Assembly: GCA_033439795.1 (NCBI GenBank) | Contig: JAUTDP010000006.1 | Coordinates: forward strand, 2,294,001-2,358,000 | Source of the DNA: Sordaria brevicollis | Taxonomy: Eukaryota > Ascomycota > Sordariomycetes > Sordariales > Sordariaceae | Direction: 5' to 3' | DNA length: 64,000 nt | Part shown: piece after piece, positions 33,480 to 45,818 of the stretch | How positions within the stretch are numbered: the first letter of the stretch is position 1 | Layout of the letters: each line of letters starts with the position of its first letter | The notes under the pieces: model-generated | Seen by the model: the letters and a program-made list of their open reading frames with translations, nothing else | What the model was told of the DNA's origin: nothing | The model's database searches: none | Made by a program: the position numbers and the translations under genes

Positions 33480-35150
33480 ATTTTATTTACCTATTATACC
33501 CTCCCGCCGTTTTAATATTATTAGCTTTATTAATAACGATATTAATAATAACGTTTTTAGCCTCGATAAGTTTATCGATAATTAAACTCGTTTTCGGTCT
33601 CGTTATAGTCGTCGTAAGGGTAAATATAAAGTCAATTTTAATATAAAGGATTTTTTAATTCTATTATTAAATTATAATAATATTTAGGAATATAATATTA
33701 CGGTTATATAATTAACGCCTCCTTTATATAACGCTTTTTTTCCCTCTTCTACTTAACTTCTTCCTTTTATTTAATTTCCTCCTTTTTTTATTCAATTTCG
33801 CCGGTTTATTATACCGCGTACGCTACAACTTAACTGGGTTTAAGTATTTTAATTAATTATTCCCCGCTACGTTAATATTAAAATTACCCGGATATATTAA
33901 ATAATATTAAAGTTTTTCGTAATATTACCGCTAAGTAATTAATTAACTATTATTATACTATTACTTAATTAAATTATTATTAACGCGATTATTTTTAATA
34001 TTATTCGCCTTTCCTCTTCTACCCGTATTATTATTAATATTCCTATTATTATTAAAAAAAATAAAAATAAGAGTAATAAAATTGGGCTTATAACGTTTAA
34101 TAACGAATTCCCGCTTATTGAGGAGTTTAGGTTATATTTATAGTAATTTACCGGTTAAAATAGACTCTTCGTTATATTTATAGCGAATAAATAAAAAAAA
34201 TTACCGCCTTCTTAAAGTTTTAAAAATAAGAAATTTATTAAAGCGTTAAACGATATTATTATAAAAGTGCGGGCTAAATACTTTAATAAATTATAGGATT
34301 ATAAACGTTATTATAATTGTTAAAATACTTTTAAAAAAAATTACCGTCTTTAGTTAAATTTTATATTAAAAACCGGGGTAGTTTTTAACGAATCGACTAA
34401 TATATTTAAAATTTATAGGAATATATAGGATTCGTTTATAATTAATCGATTTAAAGTAAATTAATTAAAGATAATACTATTCGAGAACCGTAATGAAATA
34501 GCTTTATTTTTTACTATAAATTATACAATTAGTAAATATATTATTAATATTATAATTCGATTAACCAACTATATATAGTTATAACCGCTAGTATTATAGA
34601 GGAGGGATATTTTAAATAACGATTTTAATTATAGTAAATAGGTTAGGTAGAATATATATCGGTCGATCGATAATATATTAACTTGATTAAATAATAGCGA
34701 CGAAATATAAAACGATTTAATAAAAAATAATAAAAAAGAAAAGGAATTCGAAATTCGCCGGTTAATTAAAAAGAAAATAATTTATATAATTAATATAAAT
34801 CGCTTTACTTCTTCTATTAATATTAAATTTAAAGCGCTCTCTTAAAGATTCGAATCGTCCTTTATTTAATCGAATATTAGGGCGTTGTAGCCGCCTTCGA
34901 ATTTTTAATCTTTAAACTTTTCCCGGGCGATATTAATTTTAACCGTATTTTTATTAAAAAGGATAAAAGGGGATAAAAAATAATAATCAATTATAAAATT
35001 GAGGAAAGATTCCTAATATATTATTACGTTTATTAAAGTATTAAAGGTAAGGGGGTTAATTATTGAGTAATTATTGGGGGTCGCGCTAAACTTCGAAAAG
35101 GAGGATAAAGGAGGGGAGGATAAAGTCGCGTTAATATTTATATCCTAAAA
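33480..35150 (+). pseudogene. Relic second gene of the Harbinger element, possibly Myb/SANT-like
   Basis: A plus-strand frame interrupted only by TAA/TAG codons that fit former CAA/CAG runs from about 34230 to 34460, with readable pieces such as VRAKYFNKL and LKTGVVFNESTNIFKIY. The spacing resembles the fungal Myb/SANT-like partner protein of Harbinger elements (LKxKYRxLKKDY, then SGFGWD). That comparison is from memory and weak. Start and end are approximate. Confidence 0.45.
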
Positions 35151-35366
35151 TTAATTATTATTTTTATTAGAAATATTTTATTATTTTAATATTATTTAAT
35201 AACTCTAATTAATATAATTATAATACTCTTATCCTTATATTCGTACGTATTATAGTAGGAAAGTTATATCGTAATTAATTATTATTATAATTCGATACGT
35301 TATTATTATTATTGGAAAATATAATAACTTTACTATTTTTTTTTCGAAAATTTCTAAATTTAAACG

Positions 35367-35471
35367 TATAAAGTAGGCTCTAATAACTAATATTACTACC
35401 CTATAAAGTAAACTCTAGTAGCCAATCTTATTACCCTATAAAGTAAACTCTAGTAGCTAATTTTATAGAGT
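35367..35471 (+). repeat. Three 35-bp tandem repeats inside the Harbinger element
   Basis: Units start at 35367, 35402 and 35437 with the core TATAAAGTARRCTCTARTA. Differences between units are mostly G/A or C/T. They lie between the two relic genes. Confidence 0.85.
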
Positions 35472-35949
35472 AAAAAAAAATCTAATAAAATTAGTAAAAA
35501 AAATCCAATAATTTAGGCACTCGAATACCCGCCCGCTAGTAATTACAACGCAAATATAGGGGCTCGGGCGCCCGACCCCAAAAACGTAGACCTTAACCCT
35601 ACGTATAGGGTCGGCTTTGTAATATTAATTATTCTTTTAATTCAATTCCAAAATTTATATAACCGGTATTAATCGATTTAGAATAATTTAGCGAATAAAA
35701 TAATATAGTTGCATTAAAATTTAAATAAAATTTGGCTATATAATTATTATTATAAGAAATTACCTTTACCGTACTTATTTTACCCGTTTAGCTTTATTAC
35801 GACGTACGTACTCTATTCGCCTTTATTTAACGTAATTAATCTATATACGTAAAGTAAGAGTATTTTTAAATTCTATTATACATTTATTTTAATTAATATT
35901 TATATTTATACCTTTATTATTAATAATAATAATACTATTATTATTATTA

Positions 35950-36900
35950 ATACGCTAATTTCTTTCCTCTCGATCGCTTTTATTAATTTATAAACCATCG
36001 GGGTCAACCCGTACAATTTAATTATATAGCGCCGTATAAGCGAATATAATATCGATTTATATTACAATATTATATTCGGGAATTAACGACTATATTACCT
36101 TCTACCTCTTTTTTAATATACCGATCGAAATTTCAACTTTTATACAATACTTCGAATACTTCAAATTATATAACTCTTTATATATTCTTAATCGATTAAA
36201 TCTATACCCCTATTCTAATAAATAATATCGAATACCTAAATATAGGATAAAAATACTGTATTATATATAATACCCCGCGTCGGTAAAATAAAATTTACCT
36301 TCGGGTATTTTAAAACTAATAATATTAAAAATTAACTATATTATTTTAAAATTATATATCGAACCTTCGCTTCCCGGTAAAATATACGTAAAAAAACTAT
36401 TTAAATTAATAGCGATTATAACGTTTTAATATATAAATCCCTTATAACTTCGCTATACTTCTATTTCAAATTAAATAACTTATACGTAAATATAAGTCCT
36501 ATCGATAACGCTTAAATAATCTTTAAAAAATAGCGCCGACGCTACGTCCCCTAAATCGTATATAATATCTAAAAGAGGAAACTTTACAATTATTTAATAT
36601 AATTAAACTATAATATTTAATATTTAATAAAAATTACAATTAATAATTTTAATATTATAATTAAATCGATAAATTATATTTCAATACGTTTTATTATAAA
36701 TATAAATATATAAGAAGGTTATAAATTTCTATTCGAAAAATATATATTATAATTTACGGATTAAAATATTTTAAATTATTTACGTAACGAATTTTATAAA
36801 AGGGCGGTACTATATATAATATAAATCGAAAAGTTTATCCTTATAATTAGGGTAAAGGGTATTATAAATAACCCTCTCCCCTTCTTCTTTATTAATATAA
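35950..36900 (-). pseudogene. Relic PIF/Harbinger DDE transposase
   Basis: Read on the minus strand, about 36310 to 36265 gives PEGKFYFTDAGYY, matching the superfamily motif around the second catalytic Asp (LVDAGYP). It is followed by LGIRYYL, then ELYNLKYSKYCIKVEISIG and LKKR (about 36190-36080), matching the family block HSSARNVIERxFGxLKxRW. Then come IDIIFAYTALYN and VDPDGL. Interrupting stops fit W-to-stop and Q-to-stop changes. Limits are approximate. Confidence 0.85.
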
Positions 36901-37240
36901 ATAAATCGGTATATTGCATTATTATTACCGTAGTAGCGCCTAAGATAAATAATAATAATAATAATTAAAAGGATTATAAATAAGAATGTAAAAATATAAT
37001 ATTAAATAAGATTTATATCGAAATATTTTATTTTATTAAATATTTATAATAAAATATAAACCGAGGAAGGGGGGTAATAAATATTATAACTTTTAGCGTA
37101 ACGTAACCTAATCTAACCGCTAATATACTTAATACCCTTATTAATTAGCAAAACGCAAATTATTTTCCCTCCCCGGGTTGTAGAAATATAAAATAGTAAA
37201 ACGTAGTATTACTATACCCGATTAGGAAATTAATAGGGCC

Positions 37241-37277
37241 TTATATATAGCGCCTGTAAGACGTGGTAAGGGAGGTA
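37241..37277 (+). repeat. Subterminal direct repeat, right copy
   Basis: TATATATAGCGCCTGTAAG and onward to GGAGGTAC, matching the left subterminal block. Just right of it, 37303-37345 holds a short G-rich repetition of GGGGGTTATA. Confidence 0.6.
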
Positions 37278-37416
37278 CGGCTAAGAGCCTGCTGCATTTT
37301 AGTTATAGGGGGGTTATAAGGGGGTTATAGGGGGTAAAGGGGGTCCGACGTCGGTCCTTGACCTCGATTTGCAGTTTGCTAGTTGATAGGGGGCCTGTTT
37401 CCTATACAAATCAAAG

Positions 37417-37442
37417 TTTTGCTTATCGAACCAAACGCGCCC
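37417..37442 (-). repeat. Right TIR of the Harbinger element
   Basis: Exact inverted copy of 32792-32817. The next three bases, AGG, repeat the three bases before the left TIR. Confidence 0.95.
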
Positions 37443-37445
37443 AGG

Positions 37446-40400
37446 GGCTCTGACGATCCGCTTCAGACGCCGTCTCTCAGGAAAGACACTTCACCATCCT
37501 CCACCCGTTCCTGTGGCCGTCGACATTCTGATCCCGAGACTTGGGTCGGCAAGATGAACTGAGAATGGTATCATGAATGGAGCGCCCGGCCAACGCCAGC
37601 TATCTAGCCCGGAGCTTACGGTGTAAGACTGCCTACCAGATAGTCCGCCGAGATGAATCAGACCGGCTACCGGATCACCACTAAGGCACTAAGGCAACAC
37701 TTCATCCTGATGATTCCTCATGGATCCTTTTCAGTTGCAAACTTAGCCCCCAAGGCGAAACAGAGCCCCAAATACTGACCTCGGTGGCCTAAAGAGACGA
37801 CCCAGCTCCACGGACCGTTGCATTTGTTGCATATAGGCGGTCAAAGTTTCAGTCAGACAGACTGAGTGTGTATGCCTCGGGGTTACCGGCATCAAGCATG
37901 TCGTGAGCCTCACTCACTCACTACCCTACTCTGACGGCGACACCCGCGCCCATGCCTGGTCATAACCATCGTCATCATCCTCGTTCGGCAACCAAATCCG
38001 TATCCGAACCCTGTGCCCTCAGCTTGGGCTTGTTTCGTTTCGTCAATGGGCCTACAGGAGCAGGGCAAGGACAAGCAGGCTGCTGAGCCGCAAAACACAA
38101 GCTGGGGTTAGTTCCCCGAGAGTAGCTGATAGCTGGTCGGTAACCACTTGGATATTTTGTCCAAGACGAGGCTCTGGTCTGGGGCTGACTCACTACATCT
38201 CCCATCTTTTCTCCCCCACACTCCATCTTGCCATTCTCGTGATAAGGCTCCCGGAGGTGAACAACTCGAAGGCCATCGGTAGACGTTGGTAGACACCATC
38301 ATTTCCTTTTGGGAAACTCGAGCACACCGGATCATGGCCACGACTCCGGCAGTTCGAGGAATATTCGCTCACAACAACCCAACCCAGAGCCGCCCTATCC
38401 TTTCTCCGTGAGACGTGACTGATCACATTTGGAGGGAATCGATGTATCCCGAACCGCAACCCAAGGCCCCAAGCAGATACTCGTCTGAGCTCTGACTTTG
38501 GAGCCTCGGATGAAGAAATCTTGGTTTTTGTTTTTTCTTTCCTGAATGTTGTTCACCGGTGACTCTGATCATAGTACCTACACGAATAATAGTCTGGCTA
38601 CGTCCCGTCATGCCTTTGTCGTCAAAAGTCAACCCCCAGCTAGGAAACTCGCCCCTATCTCAGCCCCTGTGATCTGCAAATTCTAGACTTCCTCACATCT
38701 CAAGCCAACGCCGCCTCCCCGCTCCCGCAACGGCACATTTATCACGTTTTGCGCCCTGTCTATCCATCGGATAGAGTCCACATTGGCCAGCCATACCTCC
38801 GCGAGCACACATCAGACACACGTCTGAAGCACGCATATGACGCGGGCGTCAACCGCTCGAGGACCGAATAACAACACAACTGTAGCCGCAAAACCCGCAA
38901 ACTTGAGCTTCCGGTCAGCCAGTGGCAACAAAGTGCTCTTTTGGTTGCAGCCCTGTTCCTGTTTCTCTTGTACGTATGTGGATGTATGGATATCGATCCC
39001 GGTGTTTGTGATTCCTAGGGACGGCAGGACAGACAGGACGGGAACTATGGCGTAGTAGACGTGGTAACATACCCTATCTACGTACAGCCAACCCATACGC
39101 CCTGTATGCCATGTCTGCCATGTGTATGTCGTGTCTGCCATGCCATGGTGTATGGGCACATATGCAGCATATCATATTTGTACGAGACGCGAGGGGACTA
39201 CAACAACGGTGGCCGATTAGTCGATGATGCGAAGTTTGACAGTTGACAGGTTGATACCACTGTGTAAGTGATTTTGCAGATGGTGAATGGATGAACTGCA
39301 ATATCAACGTCCAGTAAGGGCAGACCTGCTTCTTTGTAACCTATCAACACTGATGGTAACTATTCGGGCATCAAGCCTTTGACCAATGGTGATATTGACA
39401 AACAGTATTGGATATAACGTCCAGTTTGTTACTTCGCAGAGACCAGAAATTGCTTGTGATTCCAATATCGAGATGGAACGTTTAGAGCTGAGCCAACTTT
39501 GCTGTGAACCGTGTTGGTTACTGTTAAAGGAGAGAAGCTGTTAATGTCGTAGAGAAATCGAACAAATCGGACTTGCCTCGTCTCGTCAGCAATAACATTG
39601 TCACCGTCATCACCAACATCGCCATCATTACAACCTTCTACCCGTCATCGGCAGCAACTGAGAAAAACACTGATATCATCCTTGATATGTCATTCAGTCT
39701 GTCACTTTTTTTTCCCTCTTCCATCCCGCATCAGCAACATCCCCTCCTCACACGCCCAGGATGATGATGCCCTACATACAGTTCGCTTAACCCCATTCTA
39801 TCCGTTCTTCGTACCGTCTCCTATGTACGTCTTCACTAGTATCGAGGCCGCCCACATGCAAACCAGATCCCGTTACCACAGGTTACCAAGCTTTGCATAT
39901 CCTCGGGACCGAACTACCAATATGTCCTTCGGATTACCTTTTGGGATGCCGCAGTTCGAGGATACGGTAATCGAATATGTGACTCCTTCTGGAACGGGAT
40001 AACCGAGTATGTGCGAAGGTAGCAGCAAGCGGTAGCAGTGGTGCTGTAAGTGGATTGGCGATTGTTGCGACGAGCGCATCATCTGCTGCCTCTCGGTTGT
40101 TGCTCGCTTGTGAATGGAGACTTCGTGTGGTTCCAAGATCTCAGGTCTTGAGTTCTGATTGAGACGGGATGTGGTGGACAGGTAGGATTAGGCATCCTAG
40201 GCATCGTTCAGGTTTGGCGCAAGCCTGAAGTGATGGGCTTCAACTTTTCGAAATTTCCAAGGGGATGTGAAGCAGTGAAGGTAGGCCAATGTGATAAGAC
40301 GTATCTGGTAGAGGGAATAGACTCGCAAACAAAGCTTTTCCATGCACCGGAAAGTAACATACAAGAAAGAGTTTAGGACACACCCAGAAATGCAAACATT

Positions 40401-40735
40401 GCCGCCGCTGACAATTCTCGGGGAAAAAAGTCATGATAGAGTGAAGATGTTGTATGTTGTATGTAAAAGCCCTCCTCTTTGAGGCGTGCAAAGCTGTGTA
40501 TAAGTTCCCAAAACCAAAAACAAGAACCGAAGACGCTCTGCGTTCCCGATTTTAGCACAAAAGACGGTTATTAGTCTTGCTCTATTAACCGCCAGCCGCC
40601 TGCCAGTAGTAGTCCGCACTCCATTCCATTCCCTTGAACGCCATATGATGATGATGCCATCCTCCTCCGCCTCTGCTGCTTTCTTTCGCTAGATTCACTC
40701 GATCACTTTCCCAATCTCCTATTGTCTTACACTGT
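37446..40735. other. Long intergenic region downstream of the Lon protease gene
   Basis: 3.3 kb of ordinary composition between the Harbinger element and the PIM1 stop codon. Frames of 60-130 codons overlap on both strands (for example 38812-39159, 39598-40002) without motifs. Around 39085-39165 a short degenerate repetition of CCATGTCTG occurs. I see no tRNA or 5S rRNA gene. Confidence 0.45.
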
Positions 40736-43700
40736 TTAATCGTCGTCATCGTTCTTCTTGGACTTCTCCTTTTCGGACTTGTCTTCCTCGATGATCCGGC
40801 TCTTGTTGGCCGCCTCGCGGTCGAGGTTGGGGAAGATCAGATCAAAGACTTCAGAGTACCAGCGCACGGGCCGGCCCTCGATACCTTCCTTGACGTTCTG
40901 GAGAAAGGAAATTGTTAGCGATCTATAAGGACAAAAACATGATAAGCGTTGGGATGGGTATTATCTTACCTCGGGAAGCTCAAGCCAGTCAGACAGGTTG
41001 TCCTCGGGGAACACGACCATCTTGCAGCCAGCTCTCCTGGCAGCCACGGTCTTCTCCCTCAATCCACCGATGCGGAGCACCTTGCCAGTGAGGGTAAGCT
41101 CGCCGGTCATGGCAATCTGAGGATCAATAGGAGTGTCAAGCGCAAGCGACAACAGAGAAGTCGTCATGGTGATACCAGCCGAAGGACCATCCTTCTGCAC
41201 AGCGCCCTCGGGAACGTGTACGTGAATCTTGGCCTTGTCGAAGAAGCGGTTCTTGGGGAAGTCCTTGGCCATGACCGCCTTGGCGTACGAGTAGGCGATG
41301 GCGGAAGACTCCTTCATGACCGTCTTAAGGTTGCCGGTAATCTCGAGCGATGGCGAGCTCTTGGAGGTGAGCGCGCTCTGGAGAATGGACTCGACATACA
41401 TGGCAGCGCCACCCATGGAGGTCCAGGCCAGACCCATGGTGACACCAGGAGGTGTCACATCATAGAGCCTGTCAGAAGTGAAGATCGGGGGTCCAACGTA
41501 GTCCTTGAGGTTGTCCTTGTTAATAACGACATGGACGTTCTCAGGAATCTTCATGGCTACCCGGGGCTTCTCCGTGGTCTCCTTTTCAGAAGCTTCGGTG
41601 GCGGCCTTCGGGCTCTTGGTCTCATCGGACTCGGCCTCCTCGGTCTGCTTCTTCTCCGTCTCCTTCTGGGCGGCCTTGCCCTCCTCGGTAAGAGCCTCAG
41701 ATTCGGGAAGGGCCTGCTCGCCGAGGTCCTGAACGATCTTCAGGGCAGACTTGCGGTAGACCTGCTCGATCTTCTTTTTGAGGTTACGGACACCAGACTC
41801 ACGGCAGTAGGACTTGTTGAGCTCCTCAATCGCGTCCTTTGTTAGCTGCACGTCAACGCCCTTGAGACCAGCCATCTCCTGGGCCTGAGGAGCAAGGTAC
41901 TTCTCAGCAATGGCCATCTTCTCATCGGCAACGTATCCGGAAAGTCTGATGACCTCCATACGATCGAGAAGAGGGCGAGGGATGGTATCAGTCAGGTTAG
42001 CCGTGCAGACAAAGAGAACCTTGGACAGATCGACAGGGACATCCAGGTAGTGATCCAAGAAGGAGCCGTTCTGCTCAGGGTCGAGTAATTCGAGAAGTGC
42101 AGAAGAAGGATCACCCTGGTAGCCACGACCAATCTTGTCGATTTCGTCGATCAAGATCAAGGGGTTCTCAGTTTTGCACTTCTTCAGAGCCTGAATGACA
42201 CGGCCGGGAAGGGCACCAACGTACGTCCTGCGGTGACCCTTGATTTCGGCAACATCGGTGAGACCACCGACACTGAAGCGGTAGTATTGGCGGCCAAGTG
42301 CGCGAGCAATGGACTTGCCAATGGAAGTCTTACCGACACCCGGAGGACCGACGAAGCAGAGGATCTTGCCCTCAACGGTACCACGAAGCTTTCCGACGGC
42401 GATGAACTCGAGAATACGGTCCTTGACATCCTTGAGACCATAATGATCCTCATCCAGAACCTTCATAGCGTTAAGGATGTCGAAGTTCTCGGCACTGCTC
42501 TGGCCCCAAGGAATATTGGTGAGCCAGTCCAAGTAGTTGCGCGTAACATTGAACTCGGAAGCGGCAGGCTCAAGGTGGGCGAGCTTGTTCAGCTCGTCAT
42601 CAAACACCTTGCGCACAGCCTCAGGCATAGCCAACTTGTCGGCGAGCTCCTTGAACTTCTCCACGAGCTTGTCCTTTCCATCCGACTCGATACCAAGCTC
42701 ACGCCTGATACCTTTCATCTGCTCCATGAGCCAGTATTCACGCTGGCGCTTGGTGATCTTTTGCTCTACATCCTTGGTGATCTTGGACTGAAGCTGAGCG
42801 TTGACGTGCTCCTTCTTCAGTACAAGAAGAGCCTTGTGCATCCTTTCCTCCACGTTGAGACTGGAAAGAACCTCCTGAAGCTCGGCAGGCTCACCGGCGC
42901 TAACAGCAGCGGCAAAATCAGCAAGCTTGGCGGGTTCAGCCATGACATTGCCGGTCGATTGGCTCATGCTAAAAGTAGAAATCTGATCGCGGAAGAGACT
43001 GTTCATGCTAGCGACCTCCTTGAACACGTTTACGATCTCGTTCGTAACGGCGCGTATAACCTGGCTCTTGGGGTCGTAGGGCTCTTCTGTCAAGTTCTCA
43101 ACATTAACAAGACTGACAGGATACTTTTTGAGGAACGATGTCGGCTCGTAAGACTTCTCCTTTTGTTCGGGCCTAGGTGTTACGGCGCTTTCCTCGAAGC
43201 TCGCTACCACATCGCCCTTTTGCTCGGACTCGTCAGTCACCTTGGGGATAGGTTCAGGTACCGGCTCAGCGGCGGCACCCTCTTTCGCACCGTCGATCGA
43301 AGCAGCCTCGGGTGAGCCGGGAGGAATAAGCTCCGACAGCTTGATTCTCCGGTGAGGGTAGAGGATGGCCGTGAGACTAGTACCCTCGCCGTTCTGGTTG
43401 TTCATGGGGAAAGCGCTGGTGATTTGGGCAAAGACACCGACGTCGTAAACGTCGTCGCGGTTGCGGATAACGTCGTCGTCGGCGTTCTCATCCTTGAACA
43501 AGAAAGCTCCCACATATGGCTGTCCGCGCTTGATCATTTCTGTAATAGCGGCAGCCACGTTGGGATCCTTGATGGTAATGGCCTTGTAAAACCCAGGGAA
43601 TAGCGGTCGCTTTGCTATAGGGATCGCCATGACCTGGGGGTAGATCTCTGGTACAACGGGCTTCGCCAATGCCTTGTCACCGGGCTTGCGGCCTCGCTTA

Positions 43701-44140
43701 CCACCGTCTCCGGAACCACCGTCTGCGCCCGAACCCGAGCCGGCAGATGAACCGCCAGCAGCGCCAGCCTTTCCATCTTCTGGCGCCGCCGGGCTTTCCG
43801 AGTTTGAGGACTTGGACCTGGCCCGTTTCACTTCGGCCTCCTTGGCTTCGTCCTCCGCGTGGTCAACGTTTGCTTTGCGCTCCTCTTCTGATAGTGGCTC
43901 GATCGAGTTGTCGAAAAAGCCCTTGTCGCTCTTCTTCCCCAAAGCAGTGTACGTGGAGAAACTTGAAAGGGTTGCGGGTCTTTCATGTCGGGGCCGGGTC
44001 ACGGCGTGTTTCCCACCCGCGGCGAGAGGGCGTATCGAAGAGCTGGTCAAGCTGGAAGACCTGATCGAGTGCGCGAGAGAGGTCCTCGACGCGAGGATGC
44101 GCGGGATGCGCTGTCGGGACAGCATCTTGGCTAGAGGCAA
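40736..44140 (-). CDS. pim1: Mitochondrial ATP-dependent Lon protease (PIM1)
   Basis: Exons 44140-40970 and 40897-40736 give 1,110 residues. The 72-nt intron (40898-40969) has GTAAGA, branch GCTAAC and CTCCAG and is in phase 0, joining NLSDWLELPE to NVKEGIEGRPV. The N-terminus is Arg/Ser-rich and acid-poor, as in mitochondrial presequences, followed by a low-complexity Gly/Ser/Lys linker. The Lon N-domain spans about 168-470. The AAA+ module has Walker A GPPGVGKTS (598-606) and Walker B LILIDEID (661-668). The protease domain has catalytic Ser987 in KDGPSAG and Lys1030 in GGLREK. A charged insert at about 810-865 sits between AAA+ and protease domains, as in other fungal PIM1 proteins. Known role: degradation of misfolded and oxidised matrix proteins and maintenance of mitochondrial DNA. 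Confidence 0.97.
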
Positions 44141-45159
44141 TATCGAACGGGTCTGAATGGAAGGATATCGTAGAGGTCGAGTCTCGTGGGAAAGAGTGTC
44201 GTCTTATGTGGGAAAGCGCAGGGCCGGGAATCGGACCAAAGCCGACGGTGGAGGGGAGTTGCGGTCGGAGGGGGAGGACGAAAGTGGTGAGAGTGGGATG
44301 GCGGGACAGGAGAGGTCGCGACGGCGGGGGAGATGGAGATGGCGGCGATGCGGCGGGTTTTGGGAGAAAAAGTTTACAGTTGCAAAATAGTATACAATCA
44401 AAGATAAAAAAAAGATGAAGAGGCTTTTGCCGCCGCTGGATATGGGTGGCTCTATTCAGTGGTGTGTGCAACGAAGTAGGACGACAACTCCCAGGAACCC
44501 AAGGCCCATGACTCTCTGTCTCTGGCAAAATGTATGAATAATCGATTTGAAGGCGAGAACACCTAGCGTGCCGTAAGTAGCTCCCTCGGTCTTCGGCCGG
44601 CGGTAGAAGATGGAGGAATTACTGTCTGCTAGGTACCGTCCCGGTTGCGTCACGGCACAAGAGGTACGTACCTGCCCGCTAACAGCTCGTCGAGAGCTTC
44701 ACTTCAATTCCATCGCTGTTGGTTTAGCGCCCTGTTGCCAAGCCGCTTGACCGCTTGAAGGATAGATCGTCAACTCATAGCCGTGAGGTCACACCTGTAG
44801 CACCTTCCGTTGTCTGGAACTGCTGCCGGAGAGGTTACGGCGAGCATAGCAGCACCGATCCGGAGCGGGGCATCGGCAGGCACGTTCGCTGACAGCTCTC
44901 CGCAGGGCAGGAGCAGGAGCCCGCATCGGAAATTCCACGTCGAGTACTATGAATTGCATGTTGAAGCCATCGAACATCTGTTGACTTTAACATCGGAATC
45001 CTTATCACAGCTTTCGACCATCAGCTATATAACATCGATATATATCACACCACAACCGTTCAGTTGGAGATAATTCTCACTTCAAGGTTCACTCAACAGC
45101 TCTTCACACACAACTCTCAACAACACTTCAACTACCTAGTCACATACTACCCCCCCAAC
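44141..45159. promoter_or_regulatory. Divergent promoter region between PIM1 and the 187-residue protein gene
   Basis: This 1.0-kb region separates two divergent start codons and therefore contains both promoters and leaders. The first 250 bp next to PIM1 are very G-rich on the plus strand. The element assignment is positional; no specific binding site was identified. Confidence 0.5.
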
Positions 45160-45723
45160 ATGGCGCCACCACAATCAGGCGACATCACCTCCGGAGTCTC
45201 CAAAATCTCACTCAAGAACACCGGAAAAGCCAAGCCGAAAAAGGCGGAGCCTGTCGCCGACAGTTGGGAAGACGAAGAGGTCAGCTCAGAGTCCGAGTCT
45301 GAAACCAAGACTGAGAAGAAAATGGAGTCCAAGTCAAAAGGCTTTGGCGCGGAGCTAGAATCATGGGGGGACGATAATGACAGTGATGAAGAGAGAGCAC
45401 CCTCGCCCCCACCGTCACGCAGCAGAAAGCCAGAGCCATCAACTTCCACTTCTGTTCCACCATTCCTCGATTTCACTGGGCCAGGCGGCGCCAGCAGCTC
45501 AGCATCAACAGAGTACAAAAGACCCGAAAAGACAGACGCAGTAGCCCGTCGTATGATTGCCGGAGCTCTTGGGCTCAAGGCACCCAAACTTACCGAGGAG
45601 CAAAAGGCTTACGACCGGGCCTTGCGCGAGAAGGAGCGCAAGAGAAAGGAGGAGGAGAGGGAGCGGAAGAAGAGGGCAGAGGAGGAGGCAGCAAAGGCCA
45701 AGGCAGCGATTTGGGACGACTAA
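45160..45723 (+). CDS. Conserved acidic, Lys-rich protein of unknown function
   Basis: A single exon of 187 residues. The ATG at 45160 (CAACATGGCGCC) was chosen over an upstream in-frame TTG because of its context. It opens MAPPQSGDITSGVSKISLKN, has an acidic SWEDEEVSSESESE region (about 44-60), a Ser/Pro-rich middle, and a C-terminal block KTDAVARRMIAGALGLKAP followed by a highly charged predicted helix rich in KERKRKEEERE. I recall the AVARRMIAGALG block from many fungal proteins annotated only as hypothetical. The charged helix could be a coiled coil or nucleic-acid-binding arm. Its stop lies 95 bp from the stop of the convergent neighbour. Confidence 0.82.
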   Translation: MAPPQSGDITSGVSKISLKNTGKAKPKKAEPVADSWEDEEVSSESESETKTEKKMESKSKGFGAELESWGDDNDSDEERAPSPPPSRSRKPEPSTSTSVPPFLDFTGPGGASSSASTEYKRPEKTDAVARRMIAGALGLKAPKLTEEQKAYDRALREKERKRKEEERERKKRAEEEAAKAKAAIWDD

Positions 45724-45818
45724 GAGCATTCGATATAGCTTAGAGAGTGTCCAGCCCGGTGACGGAATCACATTCACAAAGCGTACATCACACATCCTCA
45801 ATACTAGCGTCACCAACA

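Larger units (their letters stand above)
32792..37442. mobile_element. RIP-mutated PIF/Harbinger DNA transposon
   Basis: The element is 4,651 bp with TIRs identical over 26 bp, beginning GGGCGCGTTTGGTTCG, and a 3-bp duplication AGG at 32789-32791 and 37443-37445. Three-base duplications and GGG-starting TIRs fit PIF/Harbinger. A minus-strand DDE transposase relic lies at about 35950-36900 and a second plus-strand relic at about 33480-35150. This two-gene layout is typical of the superfamily, which pairs a DDE nuclease with a Myb/SANT-like protein. The interior is TpA-rich; about 90-200 bp at each end is not. Confidence 0.9.

Noticed and set aside
42233..43315. A 360-codon plus-strand frame inside the Lon gene
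   Set aside because: Antisense shadow of PIM1; Leu/Val-rich without motifs.
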